DNA of 64,000 bases from Actinomycetales bacterium (lineage in GTDB: Bacteria; Actinomycetota; Actinomycetes; Actinomycetales; Dermatophilaceae): the NCBI GenBank assembly GCA_016710385.1, contig JADJVX010000021.1, positions 1-64,000 of the forward strand, in the 5' to 3' direction. A program made the position numbers and the translations under genes. The notes below the pieces were generated by a model. The model was not told the DNA's origin. It searched no databases and was given only the letters and a program-made list of their open reading frames with translations. The number at the start of each line of letters is the position of its first letter. Positions within the stretch are counted from its first letter, which is position 1. Of this stretch, positions 8,888-17,404 are shown one piece after another.

Positions 8888-9156
8888 GGCCTTCTCGTCC
8901 TTCGGTCGCCTTGCCGGCCACGATGCGGGTCCACGCGCCGACGTAGATGCGGTCGGACTCGTCGAGTTTGCGCTTTGGCCCCACCTCGATCGGGTCCTCG
9001 AGCAGCGGTCCCGCCGTCTGGCCCACGAACGTGCCGTTCGATGAGCCCAGGTCCTCGACGAACCCCCTCCTGCCCTACGTGCCACTCCGAGTCCACCCAC
9101 ACCTCGGCGACCCATTCTGGGGCGACAGCAGGGGAGGTATGCCGGTGCCTTCACTT
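8888..9156 (-). pseudogene. Deleted, frameshifted partial copy of the FHA-domain gene
   Basis: Minus-strand sequence matches the 3' part of the intact FHA gene at 10275-11135. It encodes recognisable pieces, first PEWVAEVWVDSEWHVGQE, then in a shifted frame SSNGTFVGQTAGPLLEDP and RIYVGAWTRIV. About 170 bp of the intact gene, covering the FHA core with the GR and SRRH motifs, is missing at a junction near 9067, and the two parts are out of frame. No start or complete domain remains, so it is a relic of a local duplication followed by deletion. Confidence 0.8.
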
Positions 9157-9192
9157 GAGGCGCCGTCGCGTCCGGTCTGGTTCCCTCCCAGG

Positions 9193-9216
9193 CCCGGGCG
9201 CCCGTTTGGCGCCGGG
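9193..9216 (-). terminator. GC-rich hairpin at the 3' end of the CPBP gene
   Basis: CCCGGGCGCC and GGCGCCGGG flank a CGTTT loop, with one bulged G, directly beyond the stop of the minus-strand protease gene. There is no clear U tract, so terminator function is tentative. Confidence 0.35.
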
Positions 9217-9217
9217 A

Positions 9218-9994
9218 TCACCCACCCAGGGCCAGGAACCGCACCGCGTCGATGAGGGTGTGGGCGACGACGGCTGCCAGCACGCCGAAACGCTTCATCA
9301 GCCAGGCGAGCGGCATACCGAACACAGCGGCGAGCGCGATGGTTCCGGCCACCAGCCCCTCGAAGGACTGGAAATGCATGGCTGCGTGCGGGACCACGAG
9401 GACGAGGTAGGTCAACACCTCTTGGCCCCGGGTCGACGGCCGCCGACCAAGGACGACCAGGGCGCAGGCCAGGAGGAACAGTCGCATGCCGATCTCTTCG
9501 GACAGGCCGGCCCGGGCCGTACCCAACAGCCCGAGGACCGGGCCGCCCACCTCTGGCGCGACGCCCGAGGCGCGCGCGGAGGCGACATTGATCCCGGCCA
9601 GGACACCACCCGCCGCCGCTACGGCCAGAGCGGTCACCCACCACCGGCGCCGCACCCACCAGGACAGGCCGAGGCCACGCGATCGCAGCAGCAGGACGGC
9701 GCCCGCGCCTCCGAGGAAGGTCCACGCGCCGAAGAGCGGCCCGGACGGCAGACAGGCCAAGGCGGCCACCGCCAGCAGTGCCGTCTCGCGACGGCTAAGA
9801 CGCGCGCCCCGGCGCCAGGCCACCGCTGCCGCGGCCGCTGGCGCGCCGAGCGCGACCAGATGGACGGGCCAGGTGCTGCGCAGGGCGATCCCGATCAGGA
9901 TCGGGGCCAAGGCCGCCGCGAGCAACACCCCGAGGTGCCGGATCGACGTAGCTGCGCGCGTGGGGCTGCATGCAAGGTCGGTATGCCGCACCAC
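9218..9994 (-). CDS. CPBP-family intramembrane metalloprotease
   Basis: A polytopic protein of about 258 residues with the CPBP (Abi/CAAX protease-like) motifs: EEIGMR (166-171), a membrane histidine in HAAMHF (His207) and a third-motif histidine in AHTLID (His245). Family members are membrane glutamate-type proteases acting on prenylated or small peptide substrates; the target here is unknown. GTG 9994 follows a GGGTGG-like site. The frame extends to 10123, but that stretch has no protein-like character. It lies between the FHA remnant and the intact FHA gene, so the duplication may have framed it. Confidence 0.75.
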   Translation of the reverse strand: MVRHTDLACSPTRAATSIRHLGVLLAAALAPILIGIALRSTWPVHLVALGAPAAAAAVAWRRGARLSRRETALLAVAALACLPSGPLFGAWTFLGGAGAVLLLRSRGLGLSWWVRRRWWVTALAVAAAGGVLAGINVASARASGVAPEVGGPVLGLLGTARAGLSEEIGMRLFLLACALVVLGRRPSTRGQEVLTYLVLVVPHAAMHFQSFEGLVAGTIALAAVFGMPLAWLMKRFGVLAAVVAHTLIDAVRFLALGG

Positions 9995-10274
9995 TCGCCA
10001 CCCAGCCTCGCCTCGCCAGGCCCGGGTGGGTGGCGCGCTGTGAGCGCTTGGCCCATCGCGTCGGTCTGCGGGTCCGAGACCGTTCCCCTGACCGGCGATC
10101 GGCCGGTCCTCGACACCAGCCACGGGGACGAGCCTAGCCCGGATCGTTCACGGCTCGGCGGTGTGATCGGCGTGGGGTGCGACAACACGGCGGAGTTCCG
10201 CGCGGGAAAGGCACGGCCCCGGGAACGCCGGATCGACCTCGCCGGCGGACCACACCCATGATGAGAGACCGGGG
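9995..10274. other. Intergenic region without a recognisable gene
   Basis: About 280 bp between the CPBP start and the FHA stop. Open frames here lack protein-like composition. It presumably holds the CPBP promoter, but no convincing -10/-35 pair is visible. Confidence 0.4.
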
Positions 10275-11135
10275 CTAGCTGGCGGCGGCGGCCTGCTCGT
10301 CGGCAGTGGCCCTGCGCACGACGATCCGGGTCCACGCGCCCACGTAGATGCGGTCTCCGTCGTCGAGTTCGCGTTTGGGACCCACCTCGATGGGGTCCTC
10401 AGGCAGGGGTGCAGCGATCTGGCCCACGAAGGTGCCATTAGAGGACCCCAGGTCCTCGACGAACCACCGGGTGCCGTCGGTCGTCAACTGGGCATGCCGT
10501 CGGCTCACGCCACTGTCGGTCGTGCAGTCGATGTCGGGGACGATGTTCTTGCTCGCCGACACGCGCCCGATGAGGGCGCTGCGCACCGTGAGCGGCACGA
10601 CGACCGGCAATCCAGGGGAGGGCATCGGCTCGTCCGCTTCCTGCCCGGCATACCACTCCGGGTCGACCCACACCTCGGCGACCCATTCGGGGGCGACGGC
10701 AGGGGGTATGCCGGTGCCTTGCGTCGGCGTCGGCACCGGCAGCGGCGCTGCCCCGACTCCGCCCACCTCGGCGCTCTCGCCGGGGGCCCCCGGCGCTCCT
10801 GGCGTCGACCCGAGCCCAGCTTCGGGCGCAGCCTCGGGAGCAGTCGCGGAGGCGGGCTGGGCGGCGGACGGGACGCCACGGGGCATCGCCCCGGTGGTGA
10901 AGTCGTAGCCGCATGCCTCGCAGAACAGCGAGTCGGGGCTGCTCTCGACGGAGCAGTTGGGGCAGACCTGAGTCGCTGGTGCGGGTGCCGACGATTGGCC
11001 TGACGACCCGGCAGCGCCAACAGGGGCGGGCGTGGGGGCTGGGCTGGCGTCGGGCGCGGCAGCAAGGTCGGCGCCACACGTGTCGCAGTAGTCGGTGGCC
11101 TCGGACGTGTGGCCGTTGGGGCAGATCTTGCTCAC
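10275..11135 (-). CDS. Zinc-ribbon FHA-domain protein
   Basis: A 286-residue cytosolic protein. It begins with two zinc ribbons (C5/H9/C17/C20 and C58/C61/C72/C75), followed by an Ala/Pro/Gly-rich linker and a C-terminal FHA domain with GR (190-191), SRRH (211-214) and SSNGT (231-235), the phosphothreonine-reading residues. It is the last gene of the telA-pknG operon and its ATG overlaps the VWA stop by 4 nt. It is a natural reader for PknG-phosphorylated targets. Unlike the GarA/OdhI substrates of PknG, no N-terminal ETTS-like phospho-site is seen. A broken copy lies 1.1 kb downstream. Confidence 0.9.
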   Translation of the reverse strand: MSKICPNGHTSEATDYCDTCGADLAAAPDASPAPTPAPVGAAGSSGQSSAPAPATQVCPNCSVESSPDSLFCEACGYDFTTGAMPRGVPSAAQPASATAPEAAPEAGLGSTPGAPGAPGESAEVGGVGAAPLPVPTPTQGTGIPPAVAPEWVAEVWVDPEWYAGQEADEPMPSPGLPVVVPLTVRSALIGRVSASKNIVPDIDCTTDSGVSRRHAQLTTDGTRWFVEDLGSSNGTFVGQIAAPLPEDPIEVGPKRELDDGDRIYVGAWTRIVVRRATADEQAAAAS

Positions 11136-12412
11136 TTCTTCACCCTCCGAGTCTTCGTCGAGGCAGTGTCCAGTGCCATCTCGTCGAGTCGTTCGACGGC
11201 CTTCTTGAGGCGCACCGTGCCGGTCTCGGCGTTGTCGATCTCCACGACCTTCTTCAGCCGTGAGGTCATCTCCTCGTCGCCGGTTTGGGTCGCGATCTGG
11301 ACCGCGCGTCCCAGCTTGCGGGTGGCGCCCTCCTCGTCACCGGCGGCCTTGGCGGCCAAACCGTCCTGGATCGCCGCGGCGAGTTCGGCCTGGCCGGTGT
11401 AGCGGGCCACCTGGTCGTCGATCCGTGTGGTCAGCGACTCGTCGCCCGACCAGGTCGCCTTGACCAAGGCCTGGGCCTGCACGGCGTCGCGCACGACGAC
11501 TTGCACCCGGGAGGCCAGCTGTTCCTGCCCCACGCTCTTGGCCGGCAACCGGACCGCCACGTGGTAGTCACGGCTCTCGTCGGCCCACGCCCCGGTGGGG
11601 AACGAGGCCGTGAGGGCGTTGACCAATGAGCGTTTGGCAGTGATGTCCTCGAGGTCGGGGGCGACCTGCTTGACGAACAGCACTTGCGCACCCTGGGGCG
11701 CCCAGACCCGCAGGTCGACGGCCGCCACGCCGCGCGCCATGGAGGCTCGCACCAGCGCGGCGAACTCTTGCGCCATCCGGTCCGGGGAGGGGATGAGGTC
11801 GACGGTGCCGAGCAGGGCAGAGGCGATGCGGCGTACCTCGTCGACCTGCCACCGGTCGCCCAGCCCTCGACAGTCGCACTGGAAGAACCCCGTCGCCGAC
11901 TGGATCGCCCAGGTCAACTGCTCGGGCGTCTCGTGTTCGTTGGCGCCATCGGTGAGCAGGATCGCGTGCCGCTGGGTCACCTGTGGCACCGACAGGAAGA
12001 CCTCCTTGGCCTTGGTCAGCCAGGTGCCCATCGCCGTGCCGCCATCGGCCTGGAACCGCTGCACGGCGGCGATGGCCTCAGCCCGGGTACGCCCGTCCAT
12101 CCGCACCATCTGCTGTGTCGAGCGCCCCGGGGGGTAGACCAGCGTGCCCACGTGGTTGCCCGCGATGACCGCGAACCACGTGCCGTCGGTGATCTCCTGC
12201 AGGGCGACCGACGCGGCATACCGGCCTTGTGCGATGCCGGTCGGCCCCATCGACCCGGATGTGTCGACGATGACGATCTCGGCTGCCTCAGTGCCCGCGT
12301 CGGCTCCGGCCTGCCCGGCTCCCTCACAGGTGACGCGCACGATGGCATGCACATCGGTGCCGCCGTCAGGCAGGAACTCGTTCTGGAAGACCTCAGTGCG
12401 GAAGGTTGCCAT
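11132..12412 (-). CDS. VWA-domain protein (TerY-like)
   Basis: A 426-residue protein with an N-terminal von Willebrand A domain: MIDAS DTSGS (50-54), a threonine in GGTAMGTW and an aspartate in LLTDGAN, which together coordinate a metal for ligand binding. The C-terminal 150 residues are helical and charged. The frame runs upstream to 12922, but that part is the antisense-frame shadow of PP2C. The ATG at 12412 lies 20 bp inside the PP2C 3' end and starts the conserved part. VWA + PP2C + kinase is the combination of TerY-P triads in tellurite-type stress systems; here the kinase is PknG. Confidence 0.85.
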   Translation of the reverse strand: MATFRTEVFQNEFLPDGGTDVHAIVRVTCEGAGQAGADAGTEAAEIVIVDTSGSMGPTGIAQGRYAASVALQEITDGTWFAVIAGNHVGTLVYPPGRSTQQMVRMDGRTRAEAIAAVQRFQADGGTAMGTWLTKAKEVFLSVPQVTQRHAILLTDGANEHETPEQLTWAIQSATGFFQCDCRGLGDRWQVDEVRRIASALLGTVDLIPSPDRMAQEFAALVRASMARGVAAVDLRVWAPQGAQVLFVKQVAPDLEDITAKRSLVNALTASFPTGAWADESRDYHVAVRLPAKSVGQEQLASRVQVVVRDAVQAQALVKATWSGDESLTTRIDDQVARYTGQAELAAAIQDGLAAKAAGDEEGATRKLGRAVQIATQTGDEEMTSRLKKVVEIDNAETGTVRLKKAVERLDEMALDTASTKTRRVKK

Positions 12413-13796
12413 CGGCGCCATCCTCTTCGGGTGCGGGTGCGGGTGCGGGTGCGGGTGCGGGTGCGGGAACAACAGCGGTCGGTATGCCGTCAGGGCCAGG
12501 CACGCGGGCCAGGGCTGCGGTGATGTTGTCCATCCCACCACAGCCGTTGGCGAAGTCGACCAAGGCTTGCGCGACCGCGGCCGGCGACGCCTGACTCGGC
12601 GAGCCGACCGGGCTGAGCGCAGCAACCGTGCGCCCCACGAGGTCGCGCAGGTCGTGCGCGTCGGAGCAGTAGTTCCAGAGCCCATCGCTGCACACCAGCA
12701 GCCAGCCGGGTTCGGCGAGTTGGACCTGGTCGGTGTGGGGGGTGAGATCAGCCGGTGAGTCGACGCCGAGCCATCGGGTGATCGCGTGGGCTTGCGGTCC
12801 CGTCTCGGCCTGCTTTCGCGGGATGCCTTCACGGATCTGCTCGGCGGCGAACGAGTCGTCGGTTGAGAGCTGTCGAGGCTCGGAGCCGGGGGCATCGGGC
12901 AGCCAATAGGCGCGGCTGTCACCGACGTTGCCGACGACGGCCAACCCGTCGTGGATGAGCGCCGCGACGAAGGTGCACGACGGCGGAGTCTCGGTCGCGC
13001 CTGGACCTGTGGCGGGGGTGGTCTCGACCACTGCCCGGCGAGCGGCAGTCACGGCGTCACCGAAGCGGCGACTCACCGCCGCGAGCAGCGCTTCGCGCAG
13101 CCCCATGGCGTGCGGGATCGGGGCGGCGAGCACCTCCCGTGCGGCGCGGGCTGCGGCCAGGCTCGCGATGTGGGAGTCGGTCGTGTTGGACACCCCGTCG
13201 CACACGACGATCACCGCGTGGGAGAGGGTCGGCTCCTGCGCCAGCAGCGCCATCCCGTCCTCGTTGCGGGTATGCCGTTTGCCGATGTCGCACACCCCGG
13301 CCACCCACGCTGCGGGCGTCTCGGAAAAGTGGTCACGAGGATTGGGTTCCTTGCCGCCGCACTGGTCGCAGTAGCCGTCGAGGTAGGACCCTTCGCCGCA
13401 TTGCGCGCAACGCACCCCCTCGGGGGCTGCGACCGACACGGCGACGGCGCCACCGGCGACCGGACCGGTCCAGCCCACGTCCAGTGGGGACTCTTCCCCC
13501 GCGGCAGCTGTCTCCAATCGCACTGGTGCGTGCCGAGATTGGGTCTCGCCAAGCGCGACCGGCGGAGCATCGGGACCGCCGGCAACGGGCGCCCCAGCCG
13601 CGGAGGATGCCGTAGCCGCACTACCGGGCCCCGGGGGAGCCGCCACGACAGGTGAGCTGCCCGGCATACCAGGCAGGGCACCTGCGGTCGCGAAGTCAAG
13701 CCCGCACGCCTCGCAGAACGCCGCGTCCTCGACGCGCTCGGCACCACACGCCGGACAGAGCAGCCGGGCGGCGGGGGCGCTCACCACGTCGTCCAC
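12393..13796 (-). CDS. Zinc-ribbon PP2C-type Ser/Thr protein phosphatase
   Basis: 467 residues. An N-terminal ribbon (C14, C17, C28, C31) and a second ribbon of the GYCDQCG type precede a PP2C domain at about 165-430. Metal-binding motifs are all present: KRHTRNEDG, VVCDGVS, GNVGDSRAYW, CSDGLWN and GGMDN. It should remove phosphate from Ser/Thr residues placed by the adjacent PknG. The C-terminus is an Ala-Pro repeat encoded by six GGGTGC hexamers. The start overlaps the pknG stop and the end overlaps the VWA start, so translation is coupled. Confidence 0.92.
   Translation of the reverse strand: MDDVVSAPAARLLCPACGAERVEDAAFCEACGLDFATAGALPGMPGSSPVVAAPPGPGSAATASSAAGAPVAGGPDAPPVALGETQSRHAPVRLETAAAGEESPLDVGWTGPVAGGAVAVSVAAPEGVRCAQCGEGSYLDGYCDQCGGKEPNPRDHFSETPAAWVAGVCDIGKRHTRNEDGMALLAQEPTLSHAVIVVCDGVSNTTDSHIASLAAARAAREVLAAPIPHAMGLREALLAAVSRRFGDAVTAARRAVVETTPATGPGATETPPSCTFVAALIHDGLAVVGNVGDSRAYWLPDAPGSEPRQLSTDDSFAAEQIREGIPRKQAETGPQAHAITRWLGVDSPADLTPHTDQVQLAEPGWLLVCSDGLWNYCSDAHDLRDLVGRTVAALSPVGSPSQASPAAVAQALVDFANGCGGMDNITAALARVPGPDGIPTAVVPAPAPAPAPAPAPEEDGADGNLPH
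12429..12464. repeat. Hexanucleotide repeat (GGGTGC)6
   Basis: Six perfect tandem copies of GGGTGC near the 3' end of the PP2C gene give an Ala-Pro tail. Copy-number change would be in frame, and would alter only tail length and the distance to the overlapping VWA start 17 bp away. Confidence 0.9.
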
Positions 13797-16171
13797 GGGC
13801 GCACCTCGTTAGCCTTGTCGACGAGCGCGACCCGCGCTTGCTGATCGGGGGTGAGGTTGGCTAGGCGGCGATAGGCCGCCTCCAACCCCTGGCGGATGCC
13901 CGGTTCGGTTGCGACCACGCCGCCGGGCAACTGGCTCACCGCGGGCTTTGCTCCCTGCGGCGAGCGGATCCAGGCCAATGCATTGGTGAGGACGTCGACC
14001 TCCAGCTCGGCCTTCGCGATGGGCTCGACGGTGACCCCGTCGAGACTGCGCAGTGCCTCGGAGAGGTCGTCGATGCCGCTGCCGTGGGTGGCCAACAGCC
14101 GAGCCCGCTTCTCGCGCGCCAGCGGGTAGGCCCGCGACGTGACCGGCACGAGGTCGAGAGCTTCGACTGCTGTGCGAACATCGTTGCGGTTCAGTCGGAT
14201 TCGGGCCATTCCGAACGCGCCGACCGGCGTGTATGCCGCGTCGGTGCGGGCACACACGGCATACAGGCTCTCGGCGACATCGGGCTCACCGCTGACCTCG
14301 CACGCGTAGGCGAGCGCGAGCTTGGGGGCGAGTTCGCCTGGGACTTGGCCGTAGACGGCATTGAAGGCGCTCTGCGCGCTGGCCGCGTCGCGTTGTTGCA
14401 GGGCCCGCAGGCCCTGCAACCACACCGCGCGCCACTCCCAGGGATCGTCGCGCAGCATCTCGCCGGTCGCCATGTCGACTACACCGATGTCGCCGCGTTC
14501 GAGACCGACGCGCGCGAGTTCGAGCCGCACGTCGGGGGTCGGCGGGTCGGCGGCGCGCAGCGCGTCGGCGCGCTCGTGCGGCCGCATCGCGCGGACCTCG
14601 CGGATGAGTGCCGCCTGCCGGTCGTGCGGGTCGGGCCGCAGTGCGGGCAGCGACCACCAGTCGAGCTGGTCGCTGGCGATGGCCGGCTCCTCGAAGAGCA
14701 CCGACACCGCTGAGGTGGACGCGCGGGTGGCTCCGGAGTCCTGGGCAGCGACCTCGCGGAGCACGCCGATGAGCTGGACACGCAGCTCGTCTGCCGAGGC
14801 AAAGCGGTCGTCCGGCGAGGTCGCCGTGGCCTTGAGCAGCAGCCGATAGAACGAGTCGTAGTGCTGGAATACCGGCGTCTGGTCGACCGGCGGCAGCGAG
14901 TCGACATAGGTCGTCTGATAGCCCTTGAACTCGGTCGTCAAGACGACCAGGGTGCGCCCGATGGTGTAGATATCCGAGGCCACCGAGACGCCCTCGGCCG
15001 CTACCTCGGGCGCCTGGTAACCCACCGTGCCGAAGATCGCCGAGTCGTCGTCATCGGCCCGGCGCACCCCGCCGAGGTCGATGAGCTTGATGTCATCGCC
15101 GATCTGGATGAGGTTGTCAGGTTTGAAGTCGCAGTAGATGAGCCCGAGGTCGTGTAGGTACTGGAAGGCCGGCAGGATCTCGATGATGTAGGCCAGCGCC
15201 TGGTCGACCGGCAGCGGGTCGTAGCGCCCGCTCTTGCGCATCCGCTGCTTGAGCAGGGCCTTGAGCGAGGTGCCGCCGACATACTCCATGACGATGTAGC
15301 CGGCACCCTCGAAGGTGACGAAGTTGTAGATCTCGACGATGTGTGGGTGCTCGACCTGGGCGAGGAAGCGCTGCTCGGCGATGGCCGCCGCAAGCGCGTC
15401 GGGGTCGCCGGAATTGAGCAGGCCCTTGAGCACGACCCAGCGGCCGGAGACATTGCGGTCCTTGGCCAGGTAGATCCACCCGAGGCCGCCGTGCGCCAGG
15501 CACCCGGCCACTTCGTACTGTCCGGCAACGAGGTCACCCGGCTTGAGCTTGGGGTCGAAGGAGAACGCCTGGCGGCACTTGGGGCAGAAGCCCGTCGTGC
15601 GGCCGGGCTTGTCGCCGGTGCTGCGCCCGACCTTGGTGCCACAGGCCGAGCAGAACCGCTTGTCCTCGGGCACGACCGGGTCGGTCATCAGGGCCGCCGA
15701 GGCGTCGATCGCCGGCAGCGGCGGCACGGTCGTGATCCCGGCGCCCAGGCGAGCGGCGCGCATCCGCTGCGAGGACGAGGACAGCCGACGGGTGATCTTC
15801 GAGCCGGACTGCCGCGCTCTCGCGGAGCCGATGACGGTGGCCGACAGGCGGTTGCTCGCTGCGGTGCGGCTGGAGGCGATCGGGCTGCTCACCGGCGACT
15901 CGGTGCCGGGGGGAGGGGCGTCGGCCGAGCTGCCGCACACATCGCAGTAGCCGTCGAGGATGGTGCCCGAGCACCCCGGCTGGGCGCAGGGTGAGCCGTC
16001 AGCCAGGGCCGCGGGAAGGGTGTGACCGGGGGCGGCTGGGGCGGGGCTGGCACCGCCAGCCGGCGCGGGCGTGGCAGCTGGGGCGGCGGCGGGAGTCCCG
16101 CACACGTCGCAGTAGCCGTCCAGGATCGTCCCGGTGCAGCCGGGTTCCTGACAGGTCGCAGGTGTGGTCAT
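13781..16171 (-). CDS. pknG: Serine/threonine protein kinase PknG
   Basis: A 796-residue protein with the PknG architecture. Two extra N-terminal zinc ribbons (C7/C12/C21/C24 and C62/C67/C76/C79, each with GTILDGYCDVCG) precede the rubredoxin-like CxxC pairs (174/177, 196/199). The kinase follows (glycine loop about 224-231, Lys249, catalytic YCDFKPDN at Asp348, metal-binding DLGG at 365), then a TPR-type helical C-terminus. In mycobacteria and corynebacteria PknG receives an amino-acid signal from GlnX-GlnH and controls 2-oxoglutarate metabolism through an FHA protein. Here glnH- and glnX-like genes lie upstream in the same operon. The ATG overlaps the preceding stop by 4 nt. Confidence 0.96.
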   Translation of the reverse strand: MTTPATCQEPGCTGTILDGYCDVCGTPAAAPAATPAPAGGASPAPAAPGHTLPAALADGSPCAQPGCSGTILDGYCDVCGSSADAPPPGTESPVSSPIASSRTAASNRLSATVIGSARARQSGSKITRRLSSSSQRMRAARLGAGITTVPPLPAIDASAALMTDPVVPEDKRFCSACGTKVGRSTGDKPGRTTGFCPKCRQAFSFDPKLKPGDLVAGQYEVAGCLAHGGLGWIYLAKDRNVSGRWVVLKGLLNSGDPDALAAAIAEQRFLAQVEHPHIVEIYNFVTFEGAGYIVMEYVGGTSLKALLKQRMRKSGRYDPLPVDQALAYIIEILPAFQYLHDLGLIYCDFKPDNLIQIGDDIKLIDLGGVRRADDDDSAIFGTVGYQAPEVAAEGVSVASDIYTIGRTLVVLTTEFKGYQTTYVDSLPPVDQTPVFQHYDSFYRLLLKATATSPDDRFASADELRVQLIGVLREVAAQDSGATRASTSAVSVLFEEPAIASDQLDWWSLPALRPDPHDRQAALIREVRAMRPHERADALRAADPPTPDVRLELARVGLERGDIGVVDMATGEMLRDDPWEWRAVWLQGLRALQQRDAASAQSAFNAVYGQVPGELAPKLALAYACEVSGEPDVAESLYAVCARTDAAYTPVGAFGMARIRLNRNDVRTAVEALDLVPVTSRAYPLAREKRARLLATHGSGIDDLSEALRSLDGVTVEPIAKAELEVDVLTNALAWIRSPQGAKPAVSQLPGGVVATEPGIRQGLEAAYRRLANLTPDQQARVALVDKANEVRPWTTW

Positions 16172-17400
16172 CGGCGGCTTCCTGAGGTGGGGAGGGCACG
16201 GTCGAGAGCTTGGTATGCCGTGAGCAGCGCCTTCGCGCGCGGCACGTCGGTGGGCGTCGCCGCGAGGACGGCATCCAGGCGCCCCCGCAGGTGATCGAGG
16301 TCGGGGTCGGTCTTTCCGGCGGCGCGAGCCTGGGCAGCCAGGGCGCCGGCCAGGCCGATGATCTCCTCGCGGGCCGCCAAGGCGTCGCCGTATGCCGTCT
16401 GCACTCGGGTCAGCGCGCGGGAGACCGCGTCCAGCTTGACCAGGTAGGCATCAACCGCAGCCGGGTCGGTGGGCACCTCGCCGAGCGCCCGCACATCAGG
16501 CACACCGAACCGTGGTGCGGGCGTCACGAGTGCGACGACCCGGGTCACGAGGTCACCAATGGCCGCACCGCGGGCCAGCAGCTCCTCGCGTTGGCGTCCG
16601 GCCCGCTCGGCGTCGCGCGCGTCGGTCAGGCGCTCGCCCGCTCCGACGATGAGGTCACGTTCGGTGCCGGCCGCGTCGTGCTCCAGGGGGGCGAGCAACC
16701 CGCCAACCTCGGCCCCGCGCTTGGCGCGGTCGGTGACATCGAGCAGGCGCTGCTCCAGCCGGGTGAGCAGTCGCCGGGCCGCTTCGCGATCGACCCCGGC
16801 CGGCACCAGGGCGACCTGGTCGCGGATCCGCTCGACCGTGGCCCGCACGTCCTTGAGCCGTGTGCCGACCTCGGCCCCGGACGGCTCCAACGACAGCCGC
16901 GCGCGCAACGACGACGTGAGCGCATCCGAGAGCCGGCAGGCCTCGGGCAGCGACAGGGACAGCGCACCTGAGGTCGAGGGCGCCACGCGGGCGGCGGGGG
17001 AGTCGGGCGCCACGTCAAGGCGACCCCACACGAGGGTCGAGAGCCGGGCCGCTTCGGTCGGTCCGACCCGGCCGGAGTCGAAGGTCACCGACAGCAGGTC
17101 ATAACGGTCGGAGATCGCCTTCCACAACGCCATCGACATCGTCAGATCACGACTGAACGCATCGGCCTCGCTGGACGCCAACGCGGCCGAGTCGAGGGCG
17201 TCGAGCTCGGACTTGCGCTTGTCGCGCCATACGCCGAGGTCGCGCAGATAGACGAACGCCTCTTGCCCCGACAACGGCATACCGAGCCGGCCGGGGGCCT
17301 CGGGCGCGACGGTGCCCGACGGCACGCCCCGCGACCCCCCGGACGGGGCGTTCCCACCGGCACCGGGTGAGGGCACCGGGTCATCCAGCGACAGACTCAT
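16168..17400 (-). CDS. Uncharacterised helical protein of the pknG operon
   Basis: 410 residues, not recognised. After a Pro/Gly/Ser-rich first 40 residues the protein is almost entirely helical, with heptad-like Leu/Ala/Arg patterns at about 170-260 and 320-400. There is no signal peptide, membrane helix or catalytic motif. The start is 4 nt from the glnH stop and the end overlaps the pknG start, so it is made with these partners. An adaptor or scaffold between GlnX and PknG is a guess. Confidence 0.75.
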   Translation of the reverse strand: MSLSLDDPVPSPGAGGNAPSGGSRGVPSGTVAPEAPGRLGMPLSGQEAFVYLRDLGVWRDKRKSELDALDSAALASSEADAFSRDLTMSMALWKAISDRYDLLSVTFDSGRVGPTEAARLSTLVWGRLDVAPDSPAARVAPSTSGALSLSLPEACRLSDALTSSLRARLSLEPSGAEVGTRLKDVRATVERIRDQVALVPAGVDREAARRLLTRLEQRLLDVTDRAKRGAEVGGLLAPLEHDAAGTERDLIVGAGERLTDARDAERAGRQREELLARGAAIGDLVTRVVALVTPAPRFGVPDVRALGEVPTDPAAVDAYLVKLDAVSRALTRVQTAYGDALAAREEIIGLAGALAAQARAAGKTDPDLDHLRGRLDAVLAATPTDVPRAKALLTAYQALDRALPTSGSRR

Positions 17401-17404
17401 CGGT

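Noticed and set aside
7224..9026. A 600-codon minus-strand frame opposite the flippase gene
   Set aside because: Only its first residues match the FHA gene (the relic); the rest is low-complexity shadow.
8975..10261. A 428-codon plus-strand frame over the FHA relic and CPBP gene
   Set aside because: Composition is shadow-like, and the opposite strand carries a clear membrane protease.
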